DNA of 64,000 nucleotides from Candidatus Methanoperedens sp. (GTDB lineage: Archaea; Halobacteriota; Methanosarcinia; Methanosarcinales; Methanoperedenaceae), in assembly GCA_012026835.1 (NCBI GenBank), contig VEPN01000011.1, positions 1 to 64,000 of the forward strand. The letters are read 5' to 3'. The notes under the pieces were generated by a model, which did no database searches, had not been told where the DNA came from, and saw only the letters and a program-made list of their open reading frames with translations. The position numbers and the translations under genes were made by a program. Shown here in pieces: positions 17,138 through 25,769 of this stretch. Numbering within the stretch: position 1 is the stretch's first letter; the number at the start of each line of letters is the position of its first letter.

Positions 17138-17776
17138 CTACACCGCTGCAACCACCACGCACCCGTCACATCGCTTCCTCCCGCAGAACTGCTTCCCGTA
17201 CTCCACAATAAGAGCATGAAACTCCTTATACAGCGGGACATCCTGCGGCAGCGACTTCTCAAAGAGCGATTGCAGTTCCCCGTAATCACCTTCAATGCCC
17301 ATGCACCTGCAAATTCTTCTCGTATAGGCATCGATAACGAACCTGGGTTTATTGGCAGCATACAAAATGATGCTGTCAGCCGTCTCTTCCCCCACACCGT
17401 TCAAAGAAAGAAGCACATCCCGGAGTTCATCTATCGGTTTTTCAAATATTTCGGGATTTCCTGAAAAAAATGCTGAAACATCCTTCAGCCGTTTTGCCTT
17501 CTGCCTGTAAAACCCCGTACACCTAATATATTCTTCCAGTTCCCCAAGATTTGTTTCAGACAGGGGGCCGGGCTCCATGAGTCCTCTGGTCTTCAGGTTG
17601 ATTATCGCTTTCTCCACGTTCTCCCATTTTGTCTGCTGTGTGAGAATAGCCCCGATTACAACTTCAAATGGCGTATCAGCGGGCCACCAGCTTTTCGGTC
17701 CGAGCGTTTTCAGGAGTTTTTTATATATGTCATACAAACTTGACACCCAGGTCTGAGAGTTTATTAAGGATAGCAA
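17138..17776 (-). CDS. Endonuclease III-family DNA glycosylase, apparently lacking its last Fe-S cysteine
   Basis: A 212-residue HhH-GPD protein for base-excision repair. FEVVIGAILTQQTKW and the helix-hairpin-helix LLSLNGVGEETADSI with the downstream catalytic Asp (FVIDAYTRRI) are present. The Fe-S loop near the end reads C-x4-C-x2-C and then stops; removing one G after the third Cys would give WWLQRC, which restores C-x2-C-x5-C. So the C-terminus is either frameshifted or carries a sequence error. The N-terminus overlaps npdG by 47 bp if ATG 17776 is used; GTG 17746 is an alternative start. Confidence 0.85.
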   Translation of the reverse strand: MLSLINSQTWVSSLYDIYKKLLKTLGPKSWWPADTPFEVVIGAILTQQTKWENVEKAIINLKTRGLMEPGPLSETNLGELEEYIRCTGFYRQKAKRLKDVSAFFSGNPEIFEKPIDELRDVLLSLNGVGEETADSIILYAANKPRFVIDAYTRRICRCMGIEGDYGELQSLFEKSLPQDVPLYKEFHALIVEYGKQFCGRKRCDGCVVVAAV

Positions 17777-18386
17777 GGTTGATCAGAAAAGGAGTAAGTG
17801 ACTCGATCATATAAGAGGACGCAAGTGTTCCCCCTTCAAGGGGTGAGAGGTTCCCTATATCGCGTGTAAGCTCCTTCACCGTTTTTTTTGCATCATCATC
17901 GTCCCCGCAGATAACGACCGAGTAATCAAGAGGATCATCCAGATTACATAATTTCCTGGCAGGAACATTATGGTATGCTGAGACAACTTTCACGCTTTTT
18001 GGAAGGATGTCCCGAATTTCAAGCGCTGCGCTTCCCTGTTTTGGGGGTGTGTATTCAAACAATTTATTCTTTTTCATGGGGACAACAAGTGAGATTACTA
18101 TCTGGTCTTTAAGAAAAGGTTTAAGGCCTTTCAGTAATTGCACTACACCGTCATATGGTACCGAAATAACAACAACACTCGCATCCCTGATACCATTCTC
18201 ATTAGAACATCCGGTAATGCCACAGCAAACCATACCTTTGTCAGAAAGCTTGCCTGAATATTCCTCAGCGGCTTTTAGTGCTTTTTCTTCATCCCGCGAA
18301 CATACTACGACTTCATGTTTCTTTGACCAGCGAAGCGCTAATCCTTCCCCAATACTTCCAGTGCCTCCCAGTATTGCTATTTTCAT
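17730..18386 (-). CDS. npdG: F420-dependent NADP reductase (NADPH:F420 oxidoreductase)
   Basis: Transfers hydride between coenzyme F420 and NADP. The 218-residue protein starts with a Rossmann motif, IAILGGTGSIGEGLALRW, followed by VCSRDEEKA that selects NADP phosphate, and continues with VVISVPYDGVVQLL, KVVSAYHNVPA and the C-terminal FLINLAILNK helix typical of Fno/NpdG. Links F420 redox chemistry to biosynthesis, as in methanogens and their relatives. The 3' end overlaps the endonuclease III gene. Confidence 0.92.
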   Translation of the reverse strand: MKIAILGGTGSIGEGLALRWSKKHEVVVCSRDEEKALKAAEEYSGKLSDKGMVCCGITGCSNENGIRDASVVVISVPYDGVVQLLKGLKPFLKDQIVISLVVPMKKNKLFEYTPPKQGSAALEIRDILPKSVKVVSAYHNVPARKLCNLDDPLDYSVVICGDDDDAKKTVKELTRDIGNLSPLEGGTLASSYMIESLTPFLINLAILNKLSDLGVKFV

Positions 18387-18437
18387 ATTATCGCCTACAT
18401 CTTTTAGATATTACGCATTTTACTTATCATATTATAT

Positions 18438-19352
18438 TTATTTTTCCTTTAACATTCTTCGCATCATTCGCATGTTTTCCCTGTGCAATGATACTATAAG
18501 ATCGCTCATGATAGCGAAAATAAACATCTGGATACCTACAACCATTAAAAGCGTGGACAGGATTGCAAGCGGAACATGGGTAATATTTTTCAACCATTCA
18601 TCCACGACATATATACCAATAGCAAGGCCGCAAATTGCAAGAAGCCCGCCAATCAAATTAAAATAAAAAAGAGGGTTATGCATCCGCGTGAGCAAATAAA
18701 TCGTCGAAGCTATCCTGACCCCGTCCCTGACAGGCCTGAGTTTAGTGGCTGCGCCGCTCACTCTTGCAAGATACGTTATCGGTACCTCAACTATTTTTAG
18801 ATCCTTTTTAACACATTCAACCGTGATTTCGGTTTCGACTTCAAAACCGGTCCTGTTCAATTCAATCTGTTTAAAAGCATCATATGTAAACACCCTGAAG
18901 CCCGAGAGTATATCTTCAAGCCAGACCCCATACGCAAAACCGAATATCTTGTTCAGTATCCTGTTCCCGAACAGGTTCATCCTTGTAAAAGCCCCTTTCT
19001 GGTAATTTGCGAACCTGTTCCCGATAACATGGTCTGCGATGCCAAGCGCGACAGGTTCAAGAATTTTAGTTATCTCCTCTGGAAGATATGTCCCGTCTCC
19101 GTCCATCATTACAACATATTTGCTCGTTATCAACTGGAACGCCTGGCTCACAGCCTGCCCTTTCCCTTTCCCGCTCTGGATTATCACCTTTGCCCCCGCA
19201 TTTTCCGCGTTTTTTACAGTATCGTCTGTGCTGTGGCCATCTATCACAAGAATATCCCGATAACCGAGGGATTTAAATTCACTGACAAGACCCCCTATCG
19301 TTTTCCCCTCGTTCAAAGTCGGGATTAATATGCAAACCTCATCTTTATTCAT
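18438..19352 (-). CDS. Family 2 glycosyltransferase (AglJ-like)
   Basis: A 304-residue polyprenol-phosphate glycosyltransferase. The GT-A domain has ILIPTLNEGKTIGGLV, VIDGHSTDDTV and the metal-binding MMDGDGTYLPEEI, then DILSGFRVF. Two C-terminal hydrophobic segments (FYFNLIGGLLAICGLAIGIY and LAILSTLLMVVGIQMFIFAI) anchor it in the membrane. Close archaeal relatives (AglJ) add the first sugar to dolichol phosphate for N-glycosylation of S-layer proteins. The exact sugar is unknown. Confidence 0.85.
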   Translation of the reverse strand: MNKDEVCILIPTLNEGKTIGGLVSEFKSLGYRDILVIDGHSTDDTVKNAENAGAKVIIQSGKGKGQAVSQAFQLITSKYVVMMDGDGTYLPEEITKILEPVALGIADHVIGNRFANYQKGAFTRMNLFGNRILNKIFGFAYGVWLEDILSGFRVFTYDAFKQIELNRTGFEVETEITVECVKKDLKIVEVPITYLARVSGAATKLRPVRDGVRIASTIYLLTRMHNPLFYFNLIGGLLAICGLAIGIYVVDEWLKNITHVPLAILSTLLMVVGIQMFIFAIMSDLIVSLHRENMRMMRRMLKEK

Positions 19353-19399
19353 TTTGAATCCTTATTCATTTATTTATATTTAATGGTTAGTAGTTCGTT

Positions 19400-20092
19400 T
19401 TAAGATTTACAGCCAGCATATACTGTAGCTATCCCAAAAGTAAGGTCATAGAGGTAAATCTCTTTTATACCGGATTCTCTCATTATTTCAATGAATTTGC
19501 TTCTTTCCGGAAAAGCCATGACAGAAGAAGGAAGATAGCTGTAGGCACCTTTTTTTTTCGAAATCACAGCACCTATGACTGGCAGGATCTTCTGGAAATA
19601 AAAAAAATAGACTGATTTGAAAACAGGGTTCCGGGGCTGCGAGAACTCAAGTATTACTACTTTCCCACCTTTTTTTACAACGCGGCTCATCTCTGACAGG
19701 GATTTTTTAATATCTGCCACATTCCTTATCCCGAATGCCACGATGGCGCCGTTAAAGGTCTCATCCTTAAAAGACAGGTTCTCTGCATCGCTCTGGACGC
19801 AGGAAACATTACATATATCCCGATCATTCAATTTCCCTGTGCACAACTGCAACATTTCCCGACAGAAATCCGTGGCTATAACATCGCTTTTATTTGAAAC
19901 TTCTATTGCCACGTCCCCGGTTCCTGAACAGACATCAAGGATCAGGCCGGGCGGCAGTTTGGATGCCGCGAACCCTCGCCAGTACCTGTCCCTTCCAAGG
20001 CTCAGGAAAGAGTTGAGGAAATCATATCTTTGTGAAATTCCGGCAAACATTTTCTGGATATATTCTTTTTTCTGCAACTGATACCTCGTCAT
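19400..20092 (-). CDS. ubiE: UbiE/MenG quinone C-methyltransferase
   Basis: A 230-residue SAM-dependent methyltransferase with the UbiE signature: YDFLNSFLSLGRDRYWRGFA, the SAM loop LDVCSGTGDVAIEVS, VAFGIRNVADIKKSL and ILEFSQPRNPVFKSVYFFY. It methylates demethylmenaquinone or a related quinone. Among methanogen relatives this implies a menaquinone-type electron carrier, as described for Methanoperedens, rather than only methanophenazine. A TATA-like ATATACTTAAA lies about 25 bp upstream of the ATG, suggesting a leaderless message. Confidence 0.9.
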   Translation of the reverse strand: MTRYQLQKKEYIQKMFAGISQRYDFLNSFLSLGRDRYWRGFAASKLPPGLILDVCSGTGDVAIEVSNKSDVIATDFCREMLQLCTGKLNDRDICNVSCVQSDAENLSFKDETFNGAIVAFGIRNVADIKKSLSEMSRVVKKGGKVVILEFSQPRNPVFKSVYFFYFQKILPVIGAVISKKKGAYSYLPSSVMAFPERSKFIEIMRESGIKEIYLYDLTFGIATVYAGCKS

Positions 20093-20161
20093 CTATGCAT
20101 ACTTTTTAAGGTTTAAGTATATCGATAGTTTCTTTTAATCAGACCGCCATTAAGGACACAC

Positions 20162-21511
20162 ATGGCAATCCACCCTATTGAATACCGCTACGGGCATCCC
20201 GAAATGAAGGCTGTGTGGAACGAAGAGAACCGCCTCCGGAAAATGCTGGATGTTGAGGTCGCTCTCTCTAAGGCCGAGGCCCTGACAGGTTATATTCCGG
20301 AGGGAGCGGATGAAAAAATATCCCATGGCGCAAGAAAAGTCAAACTTGAAAGGGTAAAGGAAATAGAGGATGAAATCCACCACGATGTAATGGCTGTGGT
20401 CCTTGCTCTTGCGGAGCAATCGGGTGATGCAGGAAAATGGGTACACTTCGGGGCAACTTCCAATGATATACTGGATACTGCTACAGCCCTCCAGATAAAG
20501 GACGCAGGTCTCATTTTAGCAAAAGAAACTGGAAAACTGCGTTCGATCCTTCTTGAGACGGCATTGTCACATAAGAATACCGTATGCGCAGGGCGTACCC
20601 ACGGGCAGATTGGCGTCCCTACCACTTATGGCTTGCGGTTTGCGATATGGGCATCCGAGATCGACAGGCATATTGAGAGGCTGGGACAGTTGATATCCCG
20701 CGCCACAGCAGGCAAGATGAGCGGTGCTGTCGGGACACAGGCAGCCTTCGGGAAAAAAGGGATAGAGATACAGGAAAAGACGATGGAGATCCTCGGGATA
20801 GAAGCGGCTGACGTTTCCAACCAGATAATCCAGAGGGACAGGCATGCTGAATTTATTATGTGGATGGCAAATACCGTAACCACGTTTGATAAGATATGCA
20901 TTGAGATCAGGAGCCTTGCCAGGAGCGAACTGGCTGAAGTCGAGGAAAGCTTTGGGAAAAAACAGGTAGGTTCATCCACGATGCCTCATAAACGCAATCC
21001 GATAAAATCAGAACAGGTATGTGGCCTTGCCAGGATTGTGAGGTCAATGGTCGAGCCCGCCCTGTTGAATAATACGCTGTGGGATGAACGCGACCTTACG
21101 AACTCTTCCTGCGAGCGTATCGTGTTCCCGGAATCCTGCGTACTGGCAGATCATGTGATACGCCTGACAGCAGGGATTATCAAGAATTTGCGGTTCTACC
21201 CTGAAAACATAAGGAAAAACCTGGAACTGCTAAATGGCCTGAACATGGGTGAAGCCATAATGATAGAACTCAGCAAGAAAGGCGTGGGAAGGCAGGAGGC
21301 CCATGAAATCGTGCGCCAGTGTGCCATGTCTGCAAGGGAAACAGGTATTCACATGAAGGATGCCCTGATAAAAAACGAAACCGTTTCAGGATATATGACT
21401 GAAAGCGAGATTATAAGGATAATGGACCCGGATAGTTATATAGGCACAGCAGTAGAACAGGTTGAAACGCTTGTGAAAAAACTGGAAAAAAAGAGGATCG
21501 ATATTTGTTAA
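20162..21511 (+). CDS. purB: Adenylosuccinate lyase
   Basis: Catalyses two fumarate-releasing steps of purine synthesis. The 449-residue protein has the fumarase/lyase signature GSSTMPHKRNPIKSEQ, the N-terminal IEYRYGHPEMKAVW, HDVMAVVLAL, and the catalytic-histidine region GRTHGQIGVPTTYGLRFA. Length is normal. The downstream GNAT gene starts within the last codons, so the two are co-transcribed. Confidence 0.95.
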   Translation: MAIHPIEYRYGHPEMKAVWNEENRLRKMLDVEVALSKAEALTGYIPEGADEKISHGARKVKLERVKEIEDEIHHDVMAVVLALAEQSGDAGKWVHFGATSNDILDTATALQIKDAGLILAKETGKLRSILLETALSHKNTVCAGRTHGQIGVPTTYGLRFAIWASEIDRHIERLGQLISRATAGKMSGAVGTQAAFGKKGIEIQEKTMEILGIEAADVSNQIIQRDRHAEFIMWMANTVTTFDKICIEIRSLARSELAEVEESFGKKQVGSSTMPHKRNPIKSEQVCGLARIVRSMVEPALLNNTLWDERDLTNSSCERIVFPESCVLADHVIRLTAGIIKNLRFYPENIRKNLELLNGLNMGEAIMIELSKKGVGRQEAHEIVRQCAMSARETGIHMKDALIKNETVSGYMTESEIIRIMDPDSYIGTAVEQVETLVKKLEKKRIDIC

Positions 21512-21957
21512 GGAAAGCCACGATCAAAGACGTAGAAAAGATGTGGAAACTCATAAATAATTATGCGGACAAGCGCATGATGCTCCCCAGGTCGCTGAGC
21601 GAACTGTATGAGAACCTCAGGGATTTTTATGTTGTGATAGATAACGACCAGATGGTTGGATGCGGCGCGCTCCACATCGCTTGGGAAGATTACGGTGAGA
21701 TCCTGTCACTGGCTGTCGAACCTGAAAAGACGAGGCAGGGGGTGGGTTCGCTGATATTTAAGGCATGTGAAGAGGAAGCCCGTGCACTGGGACTGAACAA
21801 ACTTATAACACTGACGTATGTGCCTGAATTCTTTGAAAAACACGGTTTTGTCAGGGTGAAAAAAAGTACGCTTCCCCATAAAATATGGAGCATGTGTATC
21901 AGATGCCCCAAGTTCCCGGAATGCGATGAGATACCTCTTGTAAAAAAGATTAACTAA
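21505..21957 (+). CDS. GNAT-family N-acetyltransferase (ArgA-like)
   Basis: A 150-residue acetyltransferase with the acetyl-CoA loop (LAVEPEKTRQGVGSLIF) and the family ending FFEKHGFVRVKK. The tail has a CIRCPKFPEC cysteine cluster, seen in N-acetylglutamate synthase-like enzymes of archaea, so a role in arginine synthesis is possible but unproven. The start is TTG 21505, overlapping the purB stop by 7 bp. The 3' end overlaps a convergent small ORF by 4 bp. Confidence 0.85.
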   Translation: MLRKATIKDVEKMWKLINNYADKRMMLPRSLSELYENLRDFYVVIDNDQMVGCGALHIAWEDYGEILSLAVEPEKTRQGVGSLIFKACEEEARALGLNKLITLTYVPEFFEKHGFVRVKKSTLPHKIWSMCIRCPKFPECDEIPLVKKIN

Positions 21958-22067
21958 TGACTGATGGTGCCGATGAACAGGGGTATAAGGAATATCACGA
22001 ATGCTATGCCTGTAATCGATGCAAGGGTCCAGAAAATATAACCGAATATTAGTGGGGAAAACTTCAT
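21954..22067 (-). CDS. 37-aa membrane peptide
   Basis: On the minus strand ATG 22067 opens 37 codons: a short MKFSPLIFGYIFWTLASITG start, then AFVIFLIPLFIG and a terminal SH. Two hydrophobic stretches make it a likely single- or double-pass membrane peptide. Upstream on its strand lies CTTAAATATACG, a reasonable TATA element. No family is recognised. Support comes from composition and promoter only. Confidence 0.45.
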   Translation of the reverse strand: MKFSPLIFGYIFWTLASITGIAFVIFLIPLFIGTISH

Positions 22068-22215
22068 AAACCTATCACATCTCAACATAAGATGTGCGTA
22101 TATTTAAGATTTCCTTAAAATTTTCACACATATATCTCACTCAAATATAAATCCGTGTCAGTTCACAGTGTAAACAAACTTTGCAGGGGTTTATAACCCT
22201 TGAAAAGGAGGAAAA

Positions 22216-22413
22216 ATGGGACAACTGCTCGAACTGTCAAAAAAAATAGATGAGATAATTTCACAAAAAGGAATGGACAGGCTGACAACAAGAGGAAGAA
22301 TCGGCCTGAAATCCGGCGTTTTGATGGCTTTTAATGAAAATACACCGGACGATGCTGCAAAAATTGCAAAAATAAAGGAAGCTGCCAGGGAAGTACTTGG
22401 AACAGGTGTGTAG
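22216..22413 (+). CDS. Unknown 65-aa protein
   Basis: A small helical protein (LLELSKKIDEIISQKGMDRL, then RGRIGLKSGVLMAF and a C-terminal KIAKIKEAAREVLG) preceded by an excellent ribosome site (AAAGGAGG, 5 bp before ATG). It ends 8 bp before the cache-HAMP gene, which has its own GGAGGA site, so the pair is probably an operon. No family is recognised; it could be a signalling partner of the membrane sensor, by position only. Confidence 0.7.
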   Translation: MGQLLELSKKIDEIISQKGMDRLTTRGRIGLKSGVLMAFNENTPDDAAKIAKIKEAAREVLGTGV

Positions 22414-22421
22414 GAGGAACT

Positions 22422-23591
22422 ATGAGACTAAGCGTAAAATTCAAACTTCTACCTATAATTGTAATAGGCATAGCATTACTTACAGGGATTTTTTATTATA
22501 CTTCGATGAATGCTATGGAAAAAAACCTGAACACGGTCAGCCATAACGGGGTCAAGACCGCAAAAGAGATGTTCTATAATCTTGAGGATAACGATGTAAA
22601 AATGTTATCCAGTTCACTGGAGATGTTTCTCAGCAATAAGGAATTCAAAGAGGTTTACCTGAAAAATAACAGGGAGGAGCTGTATAATTACGGCCAGCCT
22701 CTGTACAACCAGTTGAAAATTGATTTCGGGATTACACATTTCTATTTCCATTTGCCCAATGGCACAAATTTCGTCAGGCTCCATAGCAAAACACAATACG
22801 GCGATAAGATAACAAGAAAGACTCTTGAAAAATCAGTACAAGCGAATGGTTTCGGGACAGGGTTGGAACTTGGAAAGACCGCGTTTGCACTCAGGGTCGT
22901 ACATCCGTATTATAATGGCACAAATCTTATCGGATATGTCGAACTGGGCGAAGAGATCGACCATTTCCTGAAGGTTATGAAGAAGCAAACGAATGAGGAT
23001 TTTGGTATCTTCATCAACAAGCAATTCATAAAACGTGAGGACTGGAAATCCACAAGGGATGCAAAAGGGCTAAGTGATAATTACGATGACCTCAAAGATT
23101 ATGTGGCTATCGATACGACCACGGATTCAATAAGTTCTTTTGTAGCAAATGATGAGGGACGGCTTTCAAAAGTACCTGCTGAAGGAGAGGTATTTAACAA
23201 ATACCAGAAAGATTCTTCAACCTATATTACAGGCGGGTTCCCGTTGTATGATGCGGGAGGAAGTAATGTAGGCACTGTCGTTGTTGTCATGGACGTGACG
23301 CCTCTTGAGAATGCGGCAAATGAAAGCAGCAGGTTTGTACTTATAGTATCCATAATATCTGCGATCGCCATAAGTCTGATCGTTATTTTCCTGGTGAATA
23401 AATATATCCTCAAGCCACTCGACAATATAGTGGATGCAACTACACGGGTAGCAGGAGGAGATTTCACAGCAGAAATAAAAGCACAATCCAATGACGAGAT
23501 CGGCGACCTTGCAGTAATGATAGAAGGATTCAAAACGATACTGGTCGGAACTGCAAAAGACCTGGAAGCTGCGCAGGAGAATAAGAAATAA
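22422..23591 (+). CDS. Cache-HAMP membrane sensor without an output domain
   Basis: A 389-residue membrane protein: a transmembrane helix at about residues 9-27 (LPIIVIGIALLTGIFYY), an extracytoplasmic cache-type sensor of about 270 residues (DFGITHFYFHLPNGTNFVRL, VHPYYNGTNLIGYVELGEE), a second helix (FVLIVSIISAIAISLIVIF) and a HAMP domain (LKPLDNIVDATTRVAGGDF, NDEIGDLAVMIEGF). It stops right after the HAMP helix, so there is no methyl-accepting, kinase or cyclase module. It may signal through a separate protein such as the 65-aa product encoded 8 bp upstream. Confidence 0.85.
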   Translation: MRLSVKFKLLPIIVIGIALLTGIFYYTSMNAMEKNLNTVSHNGVKTAKEMFYNLEDNDVKMLSSSLEMFLSNKEFKEVYLKNNREELYNYGQPLYNQLKIDFGITHFYFHLPNGTNFVRLHSKTQYGDKITRKTLEKSVQANGFGTGLELGKTAFALRVVHPYYNGTNLIGYVELGEEIDHFLKVMKKQTNEDFGIFINKQFIKREDWKSTRDAKGLSDNYDDLKDYVAIDTTTDSISSFVANDEGRLSKVPAEGEVFNKYQKDSSTYITGGFPLYDAGGSNVGTVVVVMDVTPLENAANESSRFVLIVSIISAIAISLIVIFLVNKYILKPLDNIVDATTRVAGGDFTAEIKAQSNDEIGDLAVMIEGFKTILVGTAKDLEAAQENKK

Positions 23592-23606
23592 TAACTCCTG
23601 CATTTT

Positions 23607-24023
23607 TTATTTTTTTATAGATAATTCTACTTTCATATCCAGTGCACTGTTCGATAAAGCGTCAGTATCCGTATTTCCTTCCCGTTTAATCCACTTGAAA
23701 CCAATTTTTTCAAAATTGCAGCACAGCTTTTTTGCTTCATTGAAAAGAGGTATGAGATTCTCGCTTTTAACCATGTACCTGCCGGTTATCTGTCTTATTA
23801 TCAACTGGCTGTCCCCGCGCACTTCAAGTACTTTGCATCCATATGCTTTTGCCAGTTTCAACCCCTCTATCAGCGCGCTCCATTCTGCAATGTTGTTCGT
23901 CCCTTTGCCAAGGCGTTTTGAGACTTCTTTTACTTTTTTCCCGTTCTCAAGTAAAACTATCCCTATCCCCATCGGGCCCGGATTACCCCTGCATGCGCCA
24001 TCGAAATATAATATACAGCTCAT
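23607..24023 (-). CDS. Ribonuclease HI-like protein
   Basis: Hydrolyses RNA in RNA:DNA hybrids. The 138-residue product shows YFDGACRGNPGPMGIG (first catalytic Asp), NNIAEWSALIEGLKLA (Glu), RGDSQLIIRQITG (Asp) and NTDTDALSNSAL (last Asp), the full DEDD set. ATG 24023 is chosen because it overlaps the pspAB stop as ATGA, indicating coupling; the longer reading starts inside pspAB. Confidence 0.88.
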   Translation of the reverse strand: MSCILYFDGACRGNPGPMGIGIVLLENGKKVKEVSKRLGKGTNNIAEWSALIEGLKLAKAYGCKVLEVRGDSQLIIRQITGRYMVKSENLIPLFNEAKKLCCNFEKIGFKWIKREGNTDTDALSNSALDMKVELSIKK

Positions 24024-24577
24024 ATGGGAATGTCCTTCAGTGGATACCACCGCTCTGCTTCTTTTTCTATCGGGAGTTCTTTCTCCATGACAGATCTCAG
24101 CCTGAATTCACAGGATGAGTCCCTCATATCCCCCTTAGGTACATAGGGGTAATATTTTGCCTGTTTGAAATTGTAAATCCAGTAAACAACGGACTCGTTT
24201 TTGAATTTGAAAACAGCGCACAGCAACTGTTCACCAAAACCGTGGTCAGTAAGGGTTTCACTCACCATATAAAGCGTGGTCACAAGATCCTCGAACTCAG
24301 GGTCGTTCAAAATGACCCATAGATATCCGTAAGAATCTTTTTTTATGCTGTACTGGGTATTTGTTTCCTTGCAGCTTTGCTGGAGCAAATCCCGGATTTC
24401 AATTTCCGCGCGCGAGAACCTTGAAGCTTCAAGCGGCTTAAAGCATATCCCTGCCCCTGCCTGTATCAGGGAGAGGCTGGTGCCCAGCGTAACGTAGGCT
24501 GTGGACATGGCAAAGAGTTTATCGGGCTTTGGTTTTGGAAGTTTGCTCTTGCCCAGAAGAGTATCAAGGAATCCCAT
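24020..24577 (-). CDS. PspA-associated protein PspAB
   Basis: A 185-residue soluble protein whose sequence (LLGKSKLPKPKPDKLFAMS, GICFKPLEASRFSRAEIEI, DSYGYLWVILNDPEFEDLV) matches the PspAB family, which is regularly found next to the HtpX protease in archaea and actinobacteria. It starts directly after the htpX stop and ends in an ATGA overlap with the RNase HI gene. A role in membrane-stress response with HtpX is the usual proposal; no biochemical function is known to me. Confidence 0.75.
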   Translation of the reverse strand: MGFLDTLLGKSKLPKPKPDKLFAMSTAYVTLGTSLSLIQAGAGICFKPLEASRFSRAEIEIRDLLQQSCKETNTQYSIKKDSYGYLWVILNDPEFEDLVTTLYMVSETLTDHGFGEQLLCAVFKFKNESVVYWIYNFKQAKYYPYVPKGDMRDSSCEFRLRSVMEKELPIEKEAERWYPLKDIPI

Positions 24578-25465
24578 TTAGAATTCCATCCTTCTCTCCA
24601 TCTCCTCAAGTGCCCTGATGCGCGCTTCGACAGACGGATGTGTGGAGAAAAGGTTCATAAGCGACTCTCCGGAGATAGCTGGTATGATGAAAAAGGCGTT
24701 CATGGCTTCCACTTCCCGCAGGTCGCGAGTTGGCACGTGTTCCATCACGCCGCTGATTTTCATAAGTGCGGAGGCAAGGTTTGAGGGCCTTCCTGTAATT
24801 ATTGCAGAGCCCCTGTCGGCAGAGAACTCGCGGTACCTTGAAAGCGCACGGATGAGCAGGAAGCTTATGACCCATACGATAATCGAGACCACAAATATGA
24901 TTATTGTAGCCCCTGCGCCCTTCCTGTCCCTGTCTCCACCCATCCCGAAGAAAAGCATGTTACGTACAAGCAGGGCAGCCACAGTGGATAAGAAACTTGC
25001 GATCGTAATAACAAGCATGTCGCGGTTCTTGACATGGCTGAGTTCATGGGCAAGCACTGCTTCAAGCTCTGGCTGGTTCAATCTTTCCTTCAGTGAAGTT
25101 GTGACAGCCACAACAGCGCTGCCCTTGCTCCTGCCTGTGGCAAACGCATTGGGGACACTGCTACTAACTATCGCCACTTTAGGTTTTGGGAGGTCCGCAA
25201 TGGCGCACAGTCTTGATATAGTCTCGTGGAGGCGCGGTTCCTCCTGTTCTGTGACCAGATGGGCGCCAGTGCTCCAGAGCACCATTTTGTCTGAAAAGAA
25301 AAACTGGAGAAATAACATGACCAGCATGAATAATATGAGTATGTTAGTCCACGAGTCTCCGTATCTCAATATGACTGCCAGGAAGAAAAGATATAATACT
25401 GCAAGTAAGAACATCGTTAATAGCATACGTGCCTGAAGTCCAAGGTCATTGTACCATTTTTTCAT
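24578..25465 (-). CDS. htpX: HtpX zinc membrane protease
   Basis: A 295-residue M48 metalloprotease that degrades damaged membrane proteins. Two N-terminal transmembrane helices precede the catalytic VLAHELSHVKNRDM (HExxH zinc site); two further helices (VAALLVRNMLFF, TIIIFVVSIIVWVISFLLI) and EFSADRGSAIITG with the third zinc ligand follow. Directly upstream of pspAB, one transcript. The stretch 25466-25769 on either strand carries no supported gene and holds the divergent promoters. Confidence 0.93.
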   Translation of the reverse strand: MKKWYNDLGLQARMLLTMFLLAVLYLFFLAVILRYGDSWTNILILFMLVMLFLQFFFSDKMVLWSTGAHLVTEQEEPRLHETISRLCAIADLPKPKVAIVSSSVPNAFATGRSKGSAVVAVTTSLKERLNQPELEAVLAHELSHVKNRDMLVITIASFLSTVAALLVRNMLFFGMGGDRDRKGAGATIIIFVVSIIVWVISFLLIRALSRYREFSADRGSAIITGRPSNLASALMKISGVMEHVPTRDLREVEAMNAFFIIPAISGESLMNLFSTHPSVEARIRALEEMERRMEF

Positions 25466-25769
25466 TTTATGCCTCCCAAACTTCTAATGTAGTTGCTTCT
25501 ATTAAAGAGTGGCGATAATTGCTCTTCTCTTTTAAAAACTTTGGACAAGAATAAAAGTCTTCCGATTTGGATGTTCTGCAAGGCAGGTCTTGCTGATGAA
25601 AATCTGATTATGTAAAATACAGAGAAGTATAAAATATAAGTACAAGTATTCATATATATTTAGAAATCAAGGAAAATTACAGGTTAATCGCCCTCTGAAG
25701 TTTAGATAATTAGATCGAGTATTAAAGAAAGTGACGTTTTAAAAATGATGTGACAATTCAAAATAAGAA

